40,894 nt of DNA from IMG/VR virus record IMGVR_UViG_3300021962_000234, positions 1 to 40,894 of that record. One strand, given 5' to 3'. How positions within the stretch are numbered: position 1 is the first letter of the stretch; each line of letters begins with the position of its first letter. The DNA comes from a virus. The position numbers were made by a program, and so were the translations under genes. This document shows positions 8,141 through 17,002 of this stretch, piece by piece. The notes beneath the pieces are model-generated. The model saw only the letters and a program-made list of their open reading frames with translations. It was not told the DNA's origin and searched no databases.

Positions 8141-9615
8141 ACGACAACCTACACATTGCCGTTGTTGGCTCTGGTACTGCTGGCCACATTGCAGCACTTT
8201 ACCTCCGCACCGCATTCCCGGCAGCTCAAATTACAAATATATCTTCTTCAAAAGTAGGAATAATTGGTGTCGGGGAAGGCAGTACAGAGCATTGGCGCGA
8301 GTTCATGGATACATGCAACATTCCAGTTCTCGAGATGCTTGCAATGACGGCAGCAACCCACAAGTACGGCATCCGCTTTGAAAACTGGAGTCGTCAGACT
8401 CCAGACTACTTCCATAGCGTTTCGGGCGATGAAAATCTTTTTGCATTCGGAACATATCCGACATATCTAGGCTTTATTGATCGAGGAAAACTTCTGACTA
8501 CGCAGACAACAACTGTTGGTCTGACTCAGAACAAGATACGCCGAGTTGATCTTCACAGTAACACTAATCAATTCCATTTTGATACATTTAGACTTAATGA
8601 ATACTTTGAGGGATTAAGTTTCAGTAGGTCAATAAAGTTGATTGACGATGAAGTCAAGGATATATCTATTGACTCAGAAACTGGAAATATCGTTTCAGTA
8701 AAGATTTCAAGCGGAGAAGACATAGCTGCGGATTTTTGGATTGATGCGACTGGATTTGCCCGCGTCTTAATGACAAAACTTGGCAATACAGAGTGGGTGT
8801 CATTCTCTGATTATCTATTATGCGATTCGGCAATCGCATTCCCGACAGAGTCTGATCCGTCTGGAGAGATCAGACCGTACACAAGGGCTAGGGCTGCTAC
8901 AAGTGGTTGGATGTGGGAAATTCCCACGCAAGAGCGTCGCGGCAATGGCTATGTGTTCTCTTCAAATCACATTAGTGCAGATGAGGCCTTTGCTGAAGCT
9001 TCAGATATGACAGGTTATAAACCAGACAAATTCAGACATTTTTCATTTGATCCAGGATATCTAAAAAAACAATGGGTAAATAACTGTGTTGCCGTTGGGC
9101 TTGCTTCTTCATTTGTTGAACCACTTGAGGCCACATCAATAGGTAGCACTATTCAGCAGGTAAAAGCGCTAATACCAAATATTGCCTCGTACACAAGCAA
9201 GTCGTCAAAAATGCAGAACTTCTATAATCGCAATATGGAGCAAGTTATGCGCAATATTTTGACGATGATCAGACTTCACTACATCAGCGATAGAAGCGAC
9301 ACAGCATTTTGGAATGATGTAAAAGGCATGAAGATCAATGATGAGCTGCAGGAACTTCTTGATCTTTGGTCAGAACGACCTCCAACAAGGTACGACTCTC
9401 CGGAAAATTACTTCTGCATGTTCCAATCTGCGCATTTTATCCACGTTGCTCAAGGTCAAAATATACTCAATAGCGAGAGCGCTGGCAGGGCTATCAATCG
9501 TTTCGGGATTAAAGATGCAGTAAGAAAGGACATGTTTGTACGCAATGCTGACAGGTTTAATCATGAGCTCGTTGACCATGCTCAATCGCTGAGGGAGATA
9601 AACCTTTATGACTAG
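8137..9615 (+). CDS. Flavin-dependent halogenase (tryptophan-halogenase family)
   Basis: I chose ATG 8137, which overlaps the upstream stop; a GTG at 8128 adds three residues. The Rossmann FAD motif VVGSGTAGH is at the N-terminus, followed by GVGEGST (GxxEA(T/S)-type FAD contact). Lys in THKYGIRFENW (K76) aligns with the catalytic Lys of PrnA-type enzymes. The diagnostic WxWxIP motif is present as WMWEIP (~258-263). EPLEATSIG (~328-336) is the conserved halide/FAD strand. All key residues are present, so it is probably active. Such enzymes need FADH2 and halide; cyanophage VirX1 is a known viral relative. Substrate unknown. Confidence 0.9.
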   Translation: MNDNLHIAVVGSGTAGHIAALYLRTAFPAAQITNISSSKVGIIGVGEGSTEHWREFMDTCNIPVLEMLAMTAATHKYGIRFENWSRQTPDYFHSVSGDENLFAFGTYPTYLGFIDRGKLLTTQTTTVGLTQNKIRRVDLHSNTNQFHFDTFRLNEYFEGLSFSRSIKLIDDEVKDISIDSETGNIVSVKISSGEDIAADFWIDATGFARVLMTKLGNTEWVSFSDYLLCDSAIAFPTESDPSGEIRPYTRARAATSGWMWEIPTQERRGNGYVFSSNHISADEAFAEASDMTGYKPDKFRHFSFDPGYLKKQWVNNCVAVGLASSFVEPLEATSIGSTIQQVKALIPNIASYTSKSSKMQNFYNRNMEQVMRNILTMIRLHYISDRSDTAFWNDVKGMKINDELQELLDLWSERPPTRYDSPENYFCMFQSAHFIHVAQGQNILNSESAGRAINRFGIKDAVRKDMFVRNADRFNHELVDHAQSLREINLYD

Positions 9616-10420
9616 CTTTCAGTACAGAAACTACAAAGACATACCAAAACCTAAACCTGGCGAGCTTTTGATTGTTCCAAACGATGATCGTCTTCTAGAG
9701 AATCCACCATTTGTAAATGGCCACAACGTGTTGCCAGACTGGTTTAAGCGCATACCAAAAACAAAAGGTTCAATAAGACGATGTGCGGGAACAATTGATT
9801 ACCTTTCACTTGGGGTGACAGTTCCATTTTGGTCAAATATGTATTTTGAACCAGATATGAATTCTCGCGGTCGGTGGAAAGTTATGATTGAGAATTACCC
9901 CGAGGGTAGACCTTTCTCTAATGAGCCTTTCCCGTTTGAGTCAACTGGTAGATGTCCGATGACTGAAGCACGCGACATTGAAGATGCTTTTTATCCAAAG
10001 ATAGTAAACCCGTATCACTTCAAGACTGCCCCTGGTTGGTCAACGATAGTCTTACCGCCGCTTTTTGAGCCGAATAGTAATTACTCAGTTGTTCCGAGTA
10101 TTGTGCACACAGATGTTTATCACACCATGAATGTTGTTTTAAATATTACAACTGGTTCATCGTTCAGTATAAAATATGGAACGCCAGTAATGCATCTAAT
10201 ACCATTTAAACGCAATAGTGACTTTTCTAAAATAACAGCATTGCCAATGGATGCATATAGAGCAATTATCGGACGCGGTTTTGGTGATGCACCATCTATG
10301 CCTCACGAATCCACCGCTGGGCCATATAGGCGTTTTGTTAAGCAAACCGATGCTCGGATTGAGGAGGAAGACTCAAGAAAAGCAAAAATTCGTCTGCCGT
10401 GGAGGAAGAATGGCAACTGA
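9608..10420 (+). CDS. Uncharacterised protein next to halogenase (270 aa)
   Basis: The start overlaps the halogenase end by eight bases (GAGGGAGATAAACCTTT precedes the ATG). It is a soluble protein with beta-rich segments and conserved-looking motifs (KPGELLIVPNDDRL, NVLPDWFKRIPK, GTPVMHLIPFKR). It resembles proteins of unknown function found beside viral oxygenase and halogenase genes, but I cannot name the family with certainty. Context suggests it provides substrate or carrier functions for the same modification pathway. Confidence 0.6.
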   Translation: MTSFQYRNYKDIPKPKPGELLIVPNDDRLLENPPFVNGHNVLPDWFKRIPKTKGSIRRCAGTIDYLSLGVTVPFWSNMYFEPDMNSRGRWKVMIENYPEGRPFSNEPFPFESTGRCPMTEARDIEDAFYPKIVNPYHFKTAPGWSTIVLPPLFEPNSNYSVVPSIVHTDVYHTMNVVLNITTGSSFSIKYGTPVMHLIPFKRNSDFSKITALPMDAYRAIIGRGFGDAPSMPHESTAGPYRRFVKQTDARIEEEDSRKAKIRLPWRKNGN

Positions 10421-11108
10421 AATTACACGCACCCCCCATATAACTTATGACAAGTTATTTAAAGCATTCAGCCCAACTAATCATGGTCTATTTGGGATAA
10501 TGCAGGCTGTATACATAGATCATGGCGAAATGAAGTGGATTGATCCAAGGACGCTAAAAGCAATGGAGGATGTTCGCTGCGATAACCTCAATTGGACTGG
10601 AGTCGGATTTAAGTACATTGACGGAAAGAAGATCTATGGCGATGGTTGGGTTCACATAACAAATGTGACAAATTATTGTCAAGTTCTTGATGTTGCGCCA
10701 TATTTCTTTATTACATATTTTGAGCTACGTCACCCACTTGGGCAAGATGAATCACTTGCTCTTGAAACATTTTCCCCGCCGATTAACGAACAAACATGGT
10801 GGGCGAAATCTCTTGCTGAATTCCTGAGAAACACATATGAATGGTCATGCGTTGTAGATGACCCATGGAACAATGAAGAGGGAATAGCAATCCACTCTAG
10901 GCGCTTCTTTGATATCTTGAATTTTCCAGATGAGCTCATTGAAGAAATAAAGTCATACCCAGATATGCATGTGTTTAAGTATCTCAAGGGTGATGTAAAT
11001 GCGCGCCTTCGGCCCACGGAGTTTCCAAATGTTTCTGATGCAATGAGGGATTTTTTCTGGGCAAAGGCTCAACAGTACCCACCGCTTCTTCCACATGAGC
11101 GCATATAG
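10410..11108 (+). CDS. Hypothetical protein (232 aa) in halogenase operon
   Basis: The likely start is ATG 10410, eight bases after GGAGGAAG, not the longer frame from 10251. Trp, Tyr and Phe are unusually frequent (for example NNEEGIAIHSRRFFDILNFP). No signal peptide or known catalytic motif was recognised. It overlaps both neighbours. The operon order (oxygenase, halogenase, two unknowns, glycosyltransferase) suggests a role in the same modification pathway. Confidence 0.6.
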   Translation: MATEITRTPHITYDKLFKAFSPTNHGLFGIMQAVYIDHGEMKWIDPRTLKAMEDVRCDNLNWTGVGFKYIDGKKIYGDGWVHITNVTNYCQVLDVAPYFFITYFELRHPLGQDESLALETFSPPINEQTWWAKSLAEFLRNTYEWSCVVDDPWNNEEGIAIHSRRFFDILNFPDELIEEIKSYPDMHVFKYLKGDVNARLRPTEFPNVSDAMRDFFWAKAQQYPPLLPHERI

Positions 11109-12156
11109 TAAAAAACGCTTCCATCTAGTAAGCCTTCCTCACACAAGCACGACGAAGAATTATTCGTCATGTGCTTTTACTGAGAAAGTCCGTAAATTTT
11201 CTCAAATGATGCATGGTCTTGGTCATGAGGTATACCTCTACGGTGGCCCAAATAATGAAGCCCCATGTACAGAGCACATACAGTGCATAACAGAAGATTT
11301 ACAGGATATCGCGCTCGGTGGAAAGCATTACACTCAAGTAAATTTTGATCCAACTACACAATTGTGGAATTTTTTTAATCAATCTGCAATACGGGCTATT
11401 AAGGACAGGATCGAGCCGGCCGACATTATTTGTCTTATAGCTGGATGGTCGCACAAGCCAATCGCAGATGCTTTTCCTAGAAACAAATCTGTGGAGTTTG
11501 GAATCGGGTATCACGGCATATTTGCGCAATATCGGGTGTTTGAATCGTATGCATGGATGCACACACATTATGGGGCCGCTACTGGATCCTCTGACACCGA
11601 CGGGTCTGAGCGCGACTGCGTTATACCAAGTTATATTGATATCAACGATTTCTCTTATAGATCTCAGCCGGAAAGCTATTACGCCTATCTTGGGAGAATG
11701 ATCTACAGAAAAGGTCATTGGTTGGCAGCTAGTGCCTGTAAAGAGGCTCAAGTTAAGTTGATAACCGCAGGCCCAGGAGAATGTTTAGACGGCGTTGAAC
11801 ACTTGGGTGAGATTGGGACTGAAAAAAGAAATGAATTTCTAGGCGGAGCAATTGCCCTACTTGCGCCAACTGTGTATGTGGAGCCGTTTGGAACAGTGGC
11901 CATAGAGGCCATGGCGTGTGGAACGCCAGTTATATGCTCTGACTGGGGAGCATTTACGGAAACCGTGCTTCACGGTGTAACTGGTTTCAGGTGTAGGACA
12001 GAGAAAGACTATGTGGACGCCATCCATGATGCCCCACTGCTCGACCGGGCGGCAATAAGCAAATATTCAAAAGAACGTTTTGGCCTAGATTCTGTAGCTA
12101 AAATGTATGACCGATATTTTGATGTAGTATCCAGAGATCAAGCTAGTTCCAAGTAG
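11095..12156 (+). CDS. Glycosyltransferase, GT4-like (GT-B fold)
   Basis: 353 residues. The C-terminal half has the GT4 hallmarks: AYLGRMIYRKGHW (start of the nucleotide-sugar domain), then EPFGTVAIEAMACGTPVI, the E-x7-E motif that contacts the donor sugar nucleotide. The N-terminus (AFTEKVRKFSQMMHGLGHEV) matches the acceptor-domain helix of this family. The gene overlaps the end of its neighbour by 14 bases. It probably transfers a sugar to a virion or host molecule; donor and acceptor are unknown. In this operon it may act on the product of the halogenase or oxygenase, or on the fibres encoded upstream. Confidence 0.85.
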   Translation: MSAYSKKRFHLVSLPHTSTTKNYSSCAFTEKVRKFSQMMHGLGHEVYLYGGPNNEAPCTEHIQCITEDLQDIALGGKHYTQVNFDPTTQLWNFFNQSAIRAIKDRIEPADIICLIAGWSHKPIADAFPRNKSVEFGIGYHGIFAQYRVFESYAWMHTHYGAATGSSDTDGSERDCVIPSYIDINDFSYRSQPESYYAYLGRMIYRKGHWLAASACKEAQVKLITAGPGECLDGVEHLGEIGTEKRNEFLGGAIALLAPTVYVEPFGTVAIEAMACGTPVICSDWGAFTETVLHGVTGFRCRTEKDYVDAIHDAPLLDRAAISKYSKERFGLDSVAKMYDRYFDVVSRDQASSK

Positions 12157-12162
12157 GAAAAC

Positions 12163-12321
12163 ATGACACAGCAAGTAAATCAGCAGTTCATTATTGATGA
12201 ACTCATTCGCAGGGTCAACGCATTGACAACGGAAAACATTGTTCTGAGCGCACAGATCAGGGAACTTCAGTTCACTTTGCAACAAGAAAACACAGAAAAT
12301 ATTCCAATCACTGCTGAATAG
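12163..12321 (+). CDS. Coiled-coil miniprotein (52 aa)
   Basis: A short reading frame starting MTQQVNQQFIIDELIRRVN and ending at TAG 12319-12321, with AGGAAAAC just before the ATG. Residues ~10-42 give a heptad-like helix (LIRRVNALTTENIVLSAQI). Small coiled-coil proteins of this kind are common in aquatic phages downstream of structural modules; their role is unknown. It closes the accessory operon. Confidence 0.6.
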   Translation: MTQQVNQQFIIDELIRRVNALTTENIVLSAQIRELQFTLQQENTENIPITAE

Positions 12322-12332
12322 CTCTTTTCATT

Positions 12333-12338
12333 TATAAT
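12333..12338 (+). promoter_or_regulatory. Possible -10 box upstream of the secreted repeat protein
   Basis: A perfect TATAAT lies 10 bases before the ATG at 12348, in a 26-base gap after the accessory operon. No convincing -35 hexamer stands 16-18 bases upstream. If used, transcription would begin at or near the ATG. Confidence 0.35.
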
Positions 12339-12347
12339 TGGCATGTT

Positions 12348-15011
12348 ATGCGCATGCCAAAAATACTGTCGTTTACCAGACTGGCGATATTTCTTCCAGT
12401 AGCCCTAATTTCTTTATTTGCTAGCCCTGTCAAAGCTGCAGCAAACGAGATTATTAACCCTACTTTCTCTTCGGCTGGTGGCGGATGGGCCGGTGCCAGC
12501 GGTGGCGCATCATGCTCTGGAGGAAATCCATCTCTCGGATCTTGGCAGGCTAACGCTTTAAATTTTTCATATGTGTGGAACGTGGTTACGCAGACGGTAG
12601 TCATATCGCAACCCTCTGAGGTTGAATTTAGCTACACAGTTCAAGATCGCGCAGAAGCTTGGATCAATGGAAGATACTCGGTGAGTATCTCCGACGAAGA
12701 TCAGAGTGTCACATCCGGAATAGTCGTTGCCCCAGACCAACAAACAACACTAAATCTTTCCCTAACAACTACTCAGCCAAATGAAGTCGTAACAATAGCA
12801 ATTGGCGGCGATGATAATGGATTATTTTGGGCTGGATGCTATGGCCCAATATTTACTAACGCTCAAATATCCGTAGCCCAAATAGCAACTGGATATCCAG
12901 CAGACCAACAGTGGGAGGCGGTTACTTACGGTGACGGAAAGTTTGTTGCGGTTGCTTCGTCAGGTAGTGGAAACCGTGTGATGACATCAACAAATGGGAC
13001 TTACTGGACTTCAAGAACTTCTGCTTCTAACAGTAACTGGCAAGGAATCGCCTATGCCGATGGTCTGTTTGTTGCGGTTGGTTCAAATGCGGTGATGACA
13101 TCGCCTGACGGAATTACGTGGACATCGAGAACTGCTCCAAACGGAGAATGGCAAGCAATAACTAATTGCGGTGGTCTTTTTGTTGCTACTGCAACTTGGG
13201 GAAGCAATTACGTTATGACATCAACAAACGGGATTGACTGGACTGTAAGAACACCTGCCTATGCATGGTCGCATGATGCGGTAGCTTGTAGCGCATCTGT
13301 TCCTCGATTTGTTTCTGTGTCTCAGTTTGGTAGAGGTTGGTCCTCAGCAGACGGAATTTCTAATTGGTCAATTCAGAACCCTGGCGCAATTGTAGATATA
13401 CGAACAGTTGCGTTTGGTGCTGGGCGTTTTTCGTGGCTTGAATACAGCACGAACACAGGAAATAGGTATGGTGCGTACTCTACAAACGGAGTTAACTGGA
13501 CTAACACCGCAAGCGCTCCAGCCAACCAGTGGAGATACATAACATATGGCGGAAACAAGTTCATAGCTGTAGCAGAAGGTGGAGTGAATTCACGCTCTGC
13601 CTACTCAGCAGATGGTGCAAACTGGACACTTGGTTCTGGAGTTCCAGACAATTCATGGCAAGGAGTTGCTTATGGAGCGAACAAGTATGTTGCTGTAGCA
13701 AACTCCGGAACAAATAATAGAGTCATGACTTCTTCTGATGGTCAATCTTGGGAAAGCTTGGCTGTTACTGTTCCTTACTTTAACGCAGCAAGAAACTTGA
13801 CAGCAATAGCAAACGCAAATGGAAGCGTAAATCTAGACTGGGACGCCCCAATATCAAGCAATTCAGACATCTACGCTTATGGTGTCACGTTCTACGACCT
13901 TGACGAGATTGGTGGAACAACATCAGGTGGCTGGGGAGTTTGGACTAACCAAGGAACAAATTATTCACTAGCAGAAAATATGTTCTCTGGAACTACTGGG
14001 TTTGGACCTGTTCGCTTTGGTATCAAAGCAGGAAATGAAAGTTGTTTCTCCGCTGAAGGCGTAGGTCCATGCGTCTACGGGCCAGAAACAACTATTGATG
14101 TAATGGTTGTTGACCCAACTCCACCAACAACTACTACTAGTACTGCCACCACTACAACCATCCCTGAAACAACCATCCCTGAAACAACCATCCCTGAAAC
14201 AACGATCCCTGAAACAACTATTCCTAAGCCGGAAGTCACTAGCACCACTGAAGTGATAATTGAAGATGTAACAACAACCACAGAACAAGAAGTACCTACT
14301 GCAACAACAATTGAAGTAGAGCCAGAACCCCAGCAGGAAGATTCAAAGATAGATGAGAATGTAAATGACCCGTCCCCGGAAACAACGGTATTTGAACCAG
14401 ATGCGGTCCAAGAAGATGCAGAAGAAGAGGCAGCGCCGCCGATAGTTGTTGAACCAACATCTAGCGACGAATTGGTCAATGACATTCTTTCTGGCGAGGC
14501 AACAGATGAGCAAGTAGATGCATTTCTTGAGGATGTGCTTTCTGATGGTGTAACAGATGAGGCCATAGAAGATGTAGTTGACATAATCAATACTGGAACG
14601 CTCGATCCTGAACAGGTGCAGGAGATTATTGACGAAATCCTTGCCGAGGAAATTGACAGCGACCAAGCTGTCCAGCTTGCAACTAGCCCTGAGTTGCTAG
14701 CAAGCATTACGTCCGAACAGGCGGAGGAAATTTTTGCCAGCGTTGATACTGGAGACCTTTCTGACGAAGAGGCCTCTCAGATTGTTGCCGCGGTGCAAAA
14801 CGCAGTTGAGTCAGTCCGTAAAGCATTTGAGACTGAAATAAATGTTTTTGGAGGAAAGTTTGACATATATGTTCCTACTGGGTCGCGTGTGACAGTTGCT
14901 GAACGAAGGGTCCTTGTAGCTGCTGGTGCTGTATTATTTATGGCACCTGTTGTTTCAACGTCATCAATAAATACCACTACTAGTAATTCTGCGCCCAACA
15001 GAAAGCAGTGA
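12348..15011 (+). CDS. Large secreted repeat protein (signal peptide, propeller-like repeats, Fn3-like domain, Thr/Pro stalk)
   Basis: 887 residues. A signal peptide is clear (LAIFLPVALISLFASPVKA). Residues ~180-470 carry repeated GNGKFVAVA-type and VMTSTNGxxWTSRT-type units, a beta-propeller-like repeat common in secreted and phage proteins. A fibronectin-like domain follows (~475-590; NLTAIANANGSVNLDWDAP), then a TTTT/IPETTIPETT stalk, an acidic helical region (~700-830) and a C-terminal hydrophobic stretch (VLVAAGAVLFMAPVV). It is probably exported and displayed on the infected cell. Domain order resembles surface proteins of aquatic actinobacteria. Function unknown. Confidence 0.75.
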   Translation: MRMPKILSFTRLAIFLPVALISLFASPVKAAANEIINPTFSSAGGGWAGASGGASCSGGNPSLGSWQANALNFSYVWNVVTQTVVISQPSEVEFSYTVQDRAEAWINGRYSVSISDEDQSVTSGIVVAPDQQTTLNLSLTTTQPNEVVTIAIGGDDNGLFWAGCYGPIFTNAQISVAQIATGYPADQQWEAVTYGDGKFVAVASSGSGNRVMTSTNGTYWTSRTSASNSNWQGIAYADGLFVAVGSNAVMTSPDGITWTSRTAPNGEWQAITNCGGLFVATATWGSNYVMTSTNGIDWTVRTPAYAWSHDAVACSASVPRFVSVSQFGRGWSSADGISNWSIQNPGAIVDIRTVAFGAGRFSWLEYSTNTGNRYGAYSTNGVNWTNTASAPANQWRYITYGGNKFIAVAEGGVNSRSAYSADGANWTLGSGVPDNSWQGVAYGANKYVAVANSGTNNRVMTSSDGQSWESLAVTVPYFNAARNLTAIANANGSVNLDWDAPISSNSDIYAYGVTFYDLDEIGGTTSGGWGVWTNQGTNYSLAENMFSGTTGFGPVRFGIKAGNESCFSAEGVGPCVYGPETTIDVMVVDPTPPTTTTSTATTTTIPETTIPETTIPETTIPETTIPKPEVTSTTEVIIEDVTTTTEQEVPTATTIEVEPEPQQEDSKIDENVNDPSPETTVFEPDAVQEDAEEEAAPPIVVEPTSSDELVNDILSGEATDEQVDAFLEDVLSDGVTDEAIEDVVDIINTGTLDPEQVQEIIDEILAEEIDSDQAVQLATSPELLASITSEQAEEIFASVDTGDLSDEEASQIVAAVQNAVESVRKAFETEINVFGGKFDIYVPTGSRVTVAERRVLVAAGAVLFMAPVVSTSSINTTTSNSAPNRKQ

Positions 15012-15019
15012 GTATATAA

Positions 15020-15208
15020 ATGTTTAAAAAGTTAATAACAAAACTTACAAGCGAATTCCACTCGCTTATATGGACAGCAGCTGGAACACTCCTTGTCCTG
15101 ATCACGTTGTCTGGAGATGTACAGAAACTTGCAATCCAAATAAGCGTAGCTGCGCTCATTCTTCACCTTGTAGGTGTTTTAGTAAAGCGTGACTCAAATG
15201 AATCTTAA
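15020..15208 (+). CDS. Small membrane protein with two helices (holin-like or accessory)
   Basis: 62 residues with two hydrophobic segments (LIWTAAGTLLVLITL and LAIQISVAALILHLVGVLV) separated by a short loop, and a charged C-terminus (KRDSNES). It sits between two exported surface proteins and 1.4 kb before the r1t-like holin, so it could be a second holin, an antiholin, or a membrane partner of its neighbours. Its stop overlaps the next gene's start region. Confidence 0.6.
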   Translation: MFKKLITKLTSEFHSLIWTAAGTLLVLITLSGDVQKLAIQISVAALILHLVGVLVKRDSNES

Positions 15209-16616
15209 GAAAATACTTGCAATAACAACTGTCCTTTTTGGTGGGTTGTTTGTGGCCTCACTGTCCGAAGCGCCACGCAACCTCGGCATTGTCAGTGTTG
15301 CTAATGCGTCTGGAACTGGTGGCCCAATAGTTCTTGACGGAATGGATCCTGTTTGCCACTCTGGCGGAGAGGGGACCTGGGGGTACATTGCACAGGTCCT
15401 AAAGAAAACACATGCCGGAGCAACGAATCAGAACAGTGGCGCAATTGCTGTTCTTGGAGCAAACGGAGCAACCAATTCCTGCGGTGGCAACTGGAATACT
15501 CTTCTGACAACAAAGTATCTAGGCCAATTCACTACCGCTCCAACAGTTAACTTTTACAACTCAGCAGCTCAGGTTGCTACTTTCTTTTCTACTATAAACA
15601 CACTTAAACCTGCCGTCATATGGATTCCAGACAACTGGAGTCGCTCCTCTGCTGTAGAGGCAACTTTTACATCTAACGCTGAAGTAATTGCCGACTTTGT
15701 CAACTCTGGTGGTGGGTTGTTCGCAAACATGGGCACCTATGGGTGGCTGACAGCACTCCTGCCAAGCGCTGTGTATAACAGTGGTGGCTGTAACGGTGGC
15801 CCAGACGCGACTACGGACGGAACTACAGATTTTGGCTTGACAAACACAATGGTTGCTGCATGTTGGCACGGTTATTTCACTGGAAATGTTGGAACGCTAA
15901 AAACTCTTGTTGATTACCCATATCCAAGTTCTTCAGACACTCGTAAGGCGGTATCCATAGGTGGAGGAAGTGTCAGTCTTCCAAGCTCTTTTACTCTGGC
16001 AATTAGCCCTGCTAACCCATCAGCCGGAACCCCACTCACAATCACAGCAACAGCCCAAACAATTTCCGGAGTGCCACAAGCCGGAGTGGTCGTCAGCATG
16101 ACCGTCAGTAGCGGCCCAGACGCTGGACAAACGTTTACTGCAACAACAGATTCTTCAGGAATAGCAACGATTACTGTAAATACGGCATCCACTGGGACGA
16201 ATGTCTATACGGCAACCGCAATTGTCAATGGCGTTTCAAAGACTGTGTCTGCAACAGTTACTTGGAGTCCTGCTCCAACGACCACTACTGAATTAACTAC
16301 CACCACTGTTGCTCAGACGAGCACTACCTCGTCCAGTAGCACAACAACCAGCCAACTGCCCGCTCCTGCAACAACAGTTCAAACTGTACCCGCTGTGACA
16401 TCAACAGAATTAGTAACAACTACGACAGAAACAAAAGTACCAGACCTTGGTATTTCTTCGTCAACTCAAACCACAGTCCATGATCACTCAAGCCATTCAC
16501 ACGGTTCAAAGCTTCCTTCAACAGGATCAAATACTGGTGACATGGTCTTCTATGGATTCATTCTATCAATTGCTGGATTTATTGTCAGTGTCAGATTTGG
16601 AGGCAACAAGAAGTGA
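15198..16616 (+). CDS. LPxTG cell-wall-anchored surface protein
   Basis: I prefer ATG 15198 (MNLKKILAITTVLFGGLFV...) because it starts a signal peptide; GTG 15189 is an alternative. After export, ~220 residues form an unknown, glutamine-amidotransferase-like or flavodoxin-like domain (AVIWIPDNWSRSSAV, FVNSGGGLFANMGTYGW). An Ig-like domain follows (TPLTITATAQTISGVPQAGV), then a Ser/Thr stalk and HDHSSHSH. The C-terminus is a complete sortase signal: LPSTG (439-443), a hydrophobic helix and a basic tail (RFGGNKK). A host sortase would fix it to peptidoglycan. Such an anchor in a phage gene is unusual; it may alter the host surface. Confidence 0.8.
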   Translation: MNLKKILAITTVLFGGLFVASLSEAPRNLGIVSVANASGTGGPIVLDGMDPVCHSGGEGTWGYIAQVLKKTHAGATNQNSGAIAVLGANGATNSCGGNWNTLLTTKYLGQFTTAPTVNFYNSAAQVATFFSTINTLKPAVIWIPDNWSRSSAVEATFTSNAEVIADFVNSGGGLFANMGTYGWLTALLPSAVYNSGGCNGGPDATTDGTTDFGLTNTMVAACWHGYFTGNVGTLKTLVDYPYPSSSDTRKAVSIGGGSVSLPSSFTLAISPANPSAGTPLTITATAQTISGVPQAGVVVSMTVSSGPDAGQTFTATTDSSGIATITVNTASTGTNVYTATAIVNGVSKTVSATVTWSPAPTTTTELTTTTVAQTSTTSSSSTTTSQLPAPATTVQTVPAVTSTELVTTTTETKVPDLGISSSTQTTVHDHSSHSHGSKLPSTGSNTGDMVFYGFILSIAGFIVSVRFGGNKK

Positions 16617-16918
16617 GTAAGAAAAAAGAAGTTGTTAGCAACATTCTCATGCGCATCCTCGCAACCTTTGCTGCTTCGGGCCTCGGGGTAATTGGCGCAG
16701 GAGCGATTGCTGGAGTGCCCTTGTGGAAAGCCATGTTTATGGCGGGTATAGCTGGCGTTGCAACAGTGGTTGAAGGACTCTCGCGAGCTTTCCTAGACGA
16801 TGGAAAACTAACGCTTAGCGAGATCAATAATGTTTTCAATAAGTTTGACAAGAAGGGCGCTGTGGCGGATTCTGAAGTTTCTGCTGTATCTAGAAAGCGC
16901 TCAACAAATACAGAATAA
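16613..16918 (+). CDS. Holin, phage r1t type
   Basis: 101 residues, GTG start overlapping the previous stop (GTGA). Two hydrophobic segments (LATFAASGLGVIGAGAIAG and AMFMAGIAGVATVVEGLSRA) are followed by a charged tail with DDGKLTLSEINNVF. This layout and the GLSRAFLDDGKL motif fit r1t-like holins of actinophages. It would form the membrane lesion that times lysis and releases the endolysin encoded 84 bases downstream. Confidence 0.8.
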   Translation: MSKKKEVVSNILMRILATFAASGLGVIGAGAIAGVPLWKAMFMAGIAGVATVVEGLSRAFLDDGKLTLSEINNVFNKFDKKGAVADSEVSAVSRKRSTNTE

Positions 16919-16964
16919 AAGCACTACATATATAGGAAAGCCTTATACACAAAGCCCTCAGGTG

Positions 16965-16970
16965 TATAAT
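16965..16970 (+). promoter_or_regulatory. Possible -10 box for the endolysin gene
   Basis: TATAAT lies 32 bases before the endolysin ATG, in the 84-base gap after the holin. The -35 region is weak (TTATAC at 16943-16948, spacer 16). The endolysin ribosome site AGAGAGGGAAG lies between box and start. Confidence 0.4.
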
Positions 16971-17002
16971 TGGTTATCACATCATCCAAGAGAGGGAAGT
17001 AA

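Noticed and set aside
14075-14707. Minus-strand frame (210 codons) opposite the secreted protein
   Set aside because: Ser/Val-rich mirror of a Thr/Glu-rich region; no start signal.
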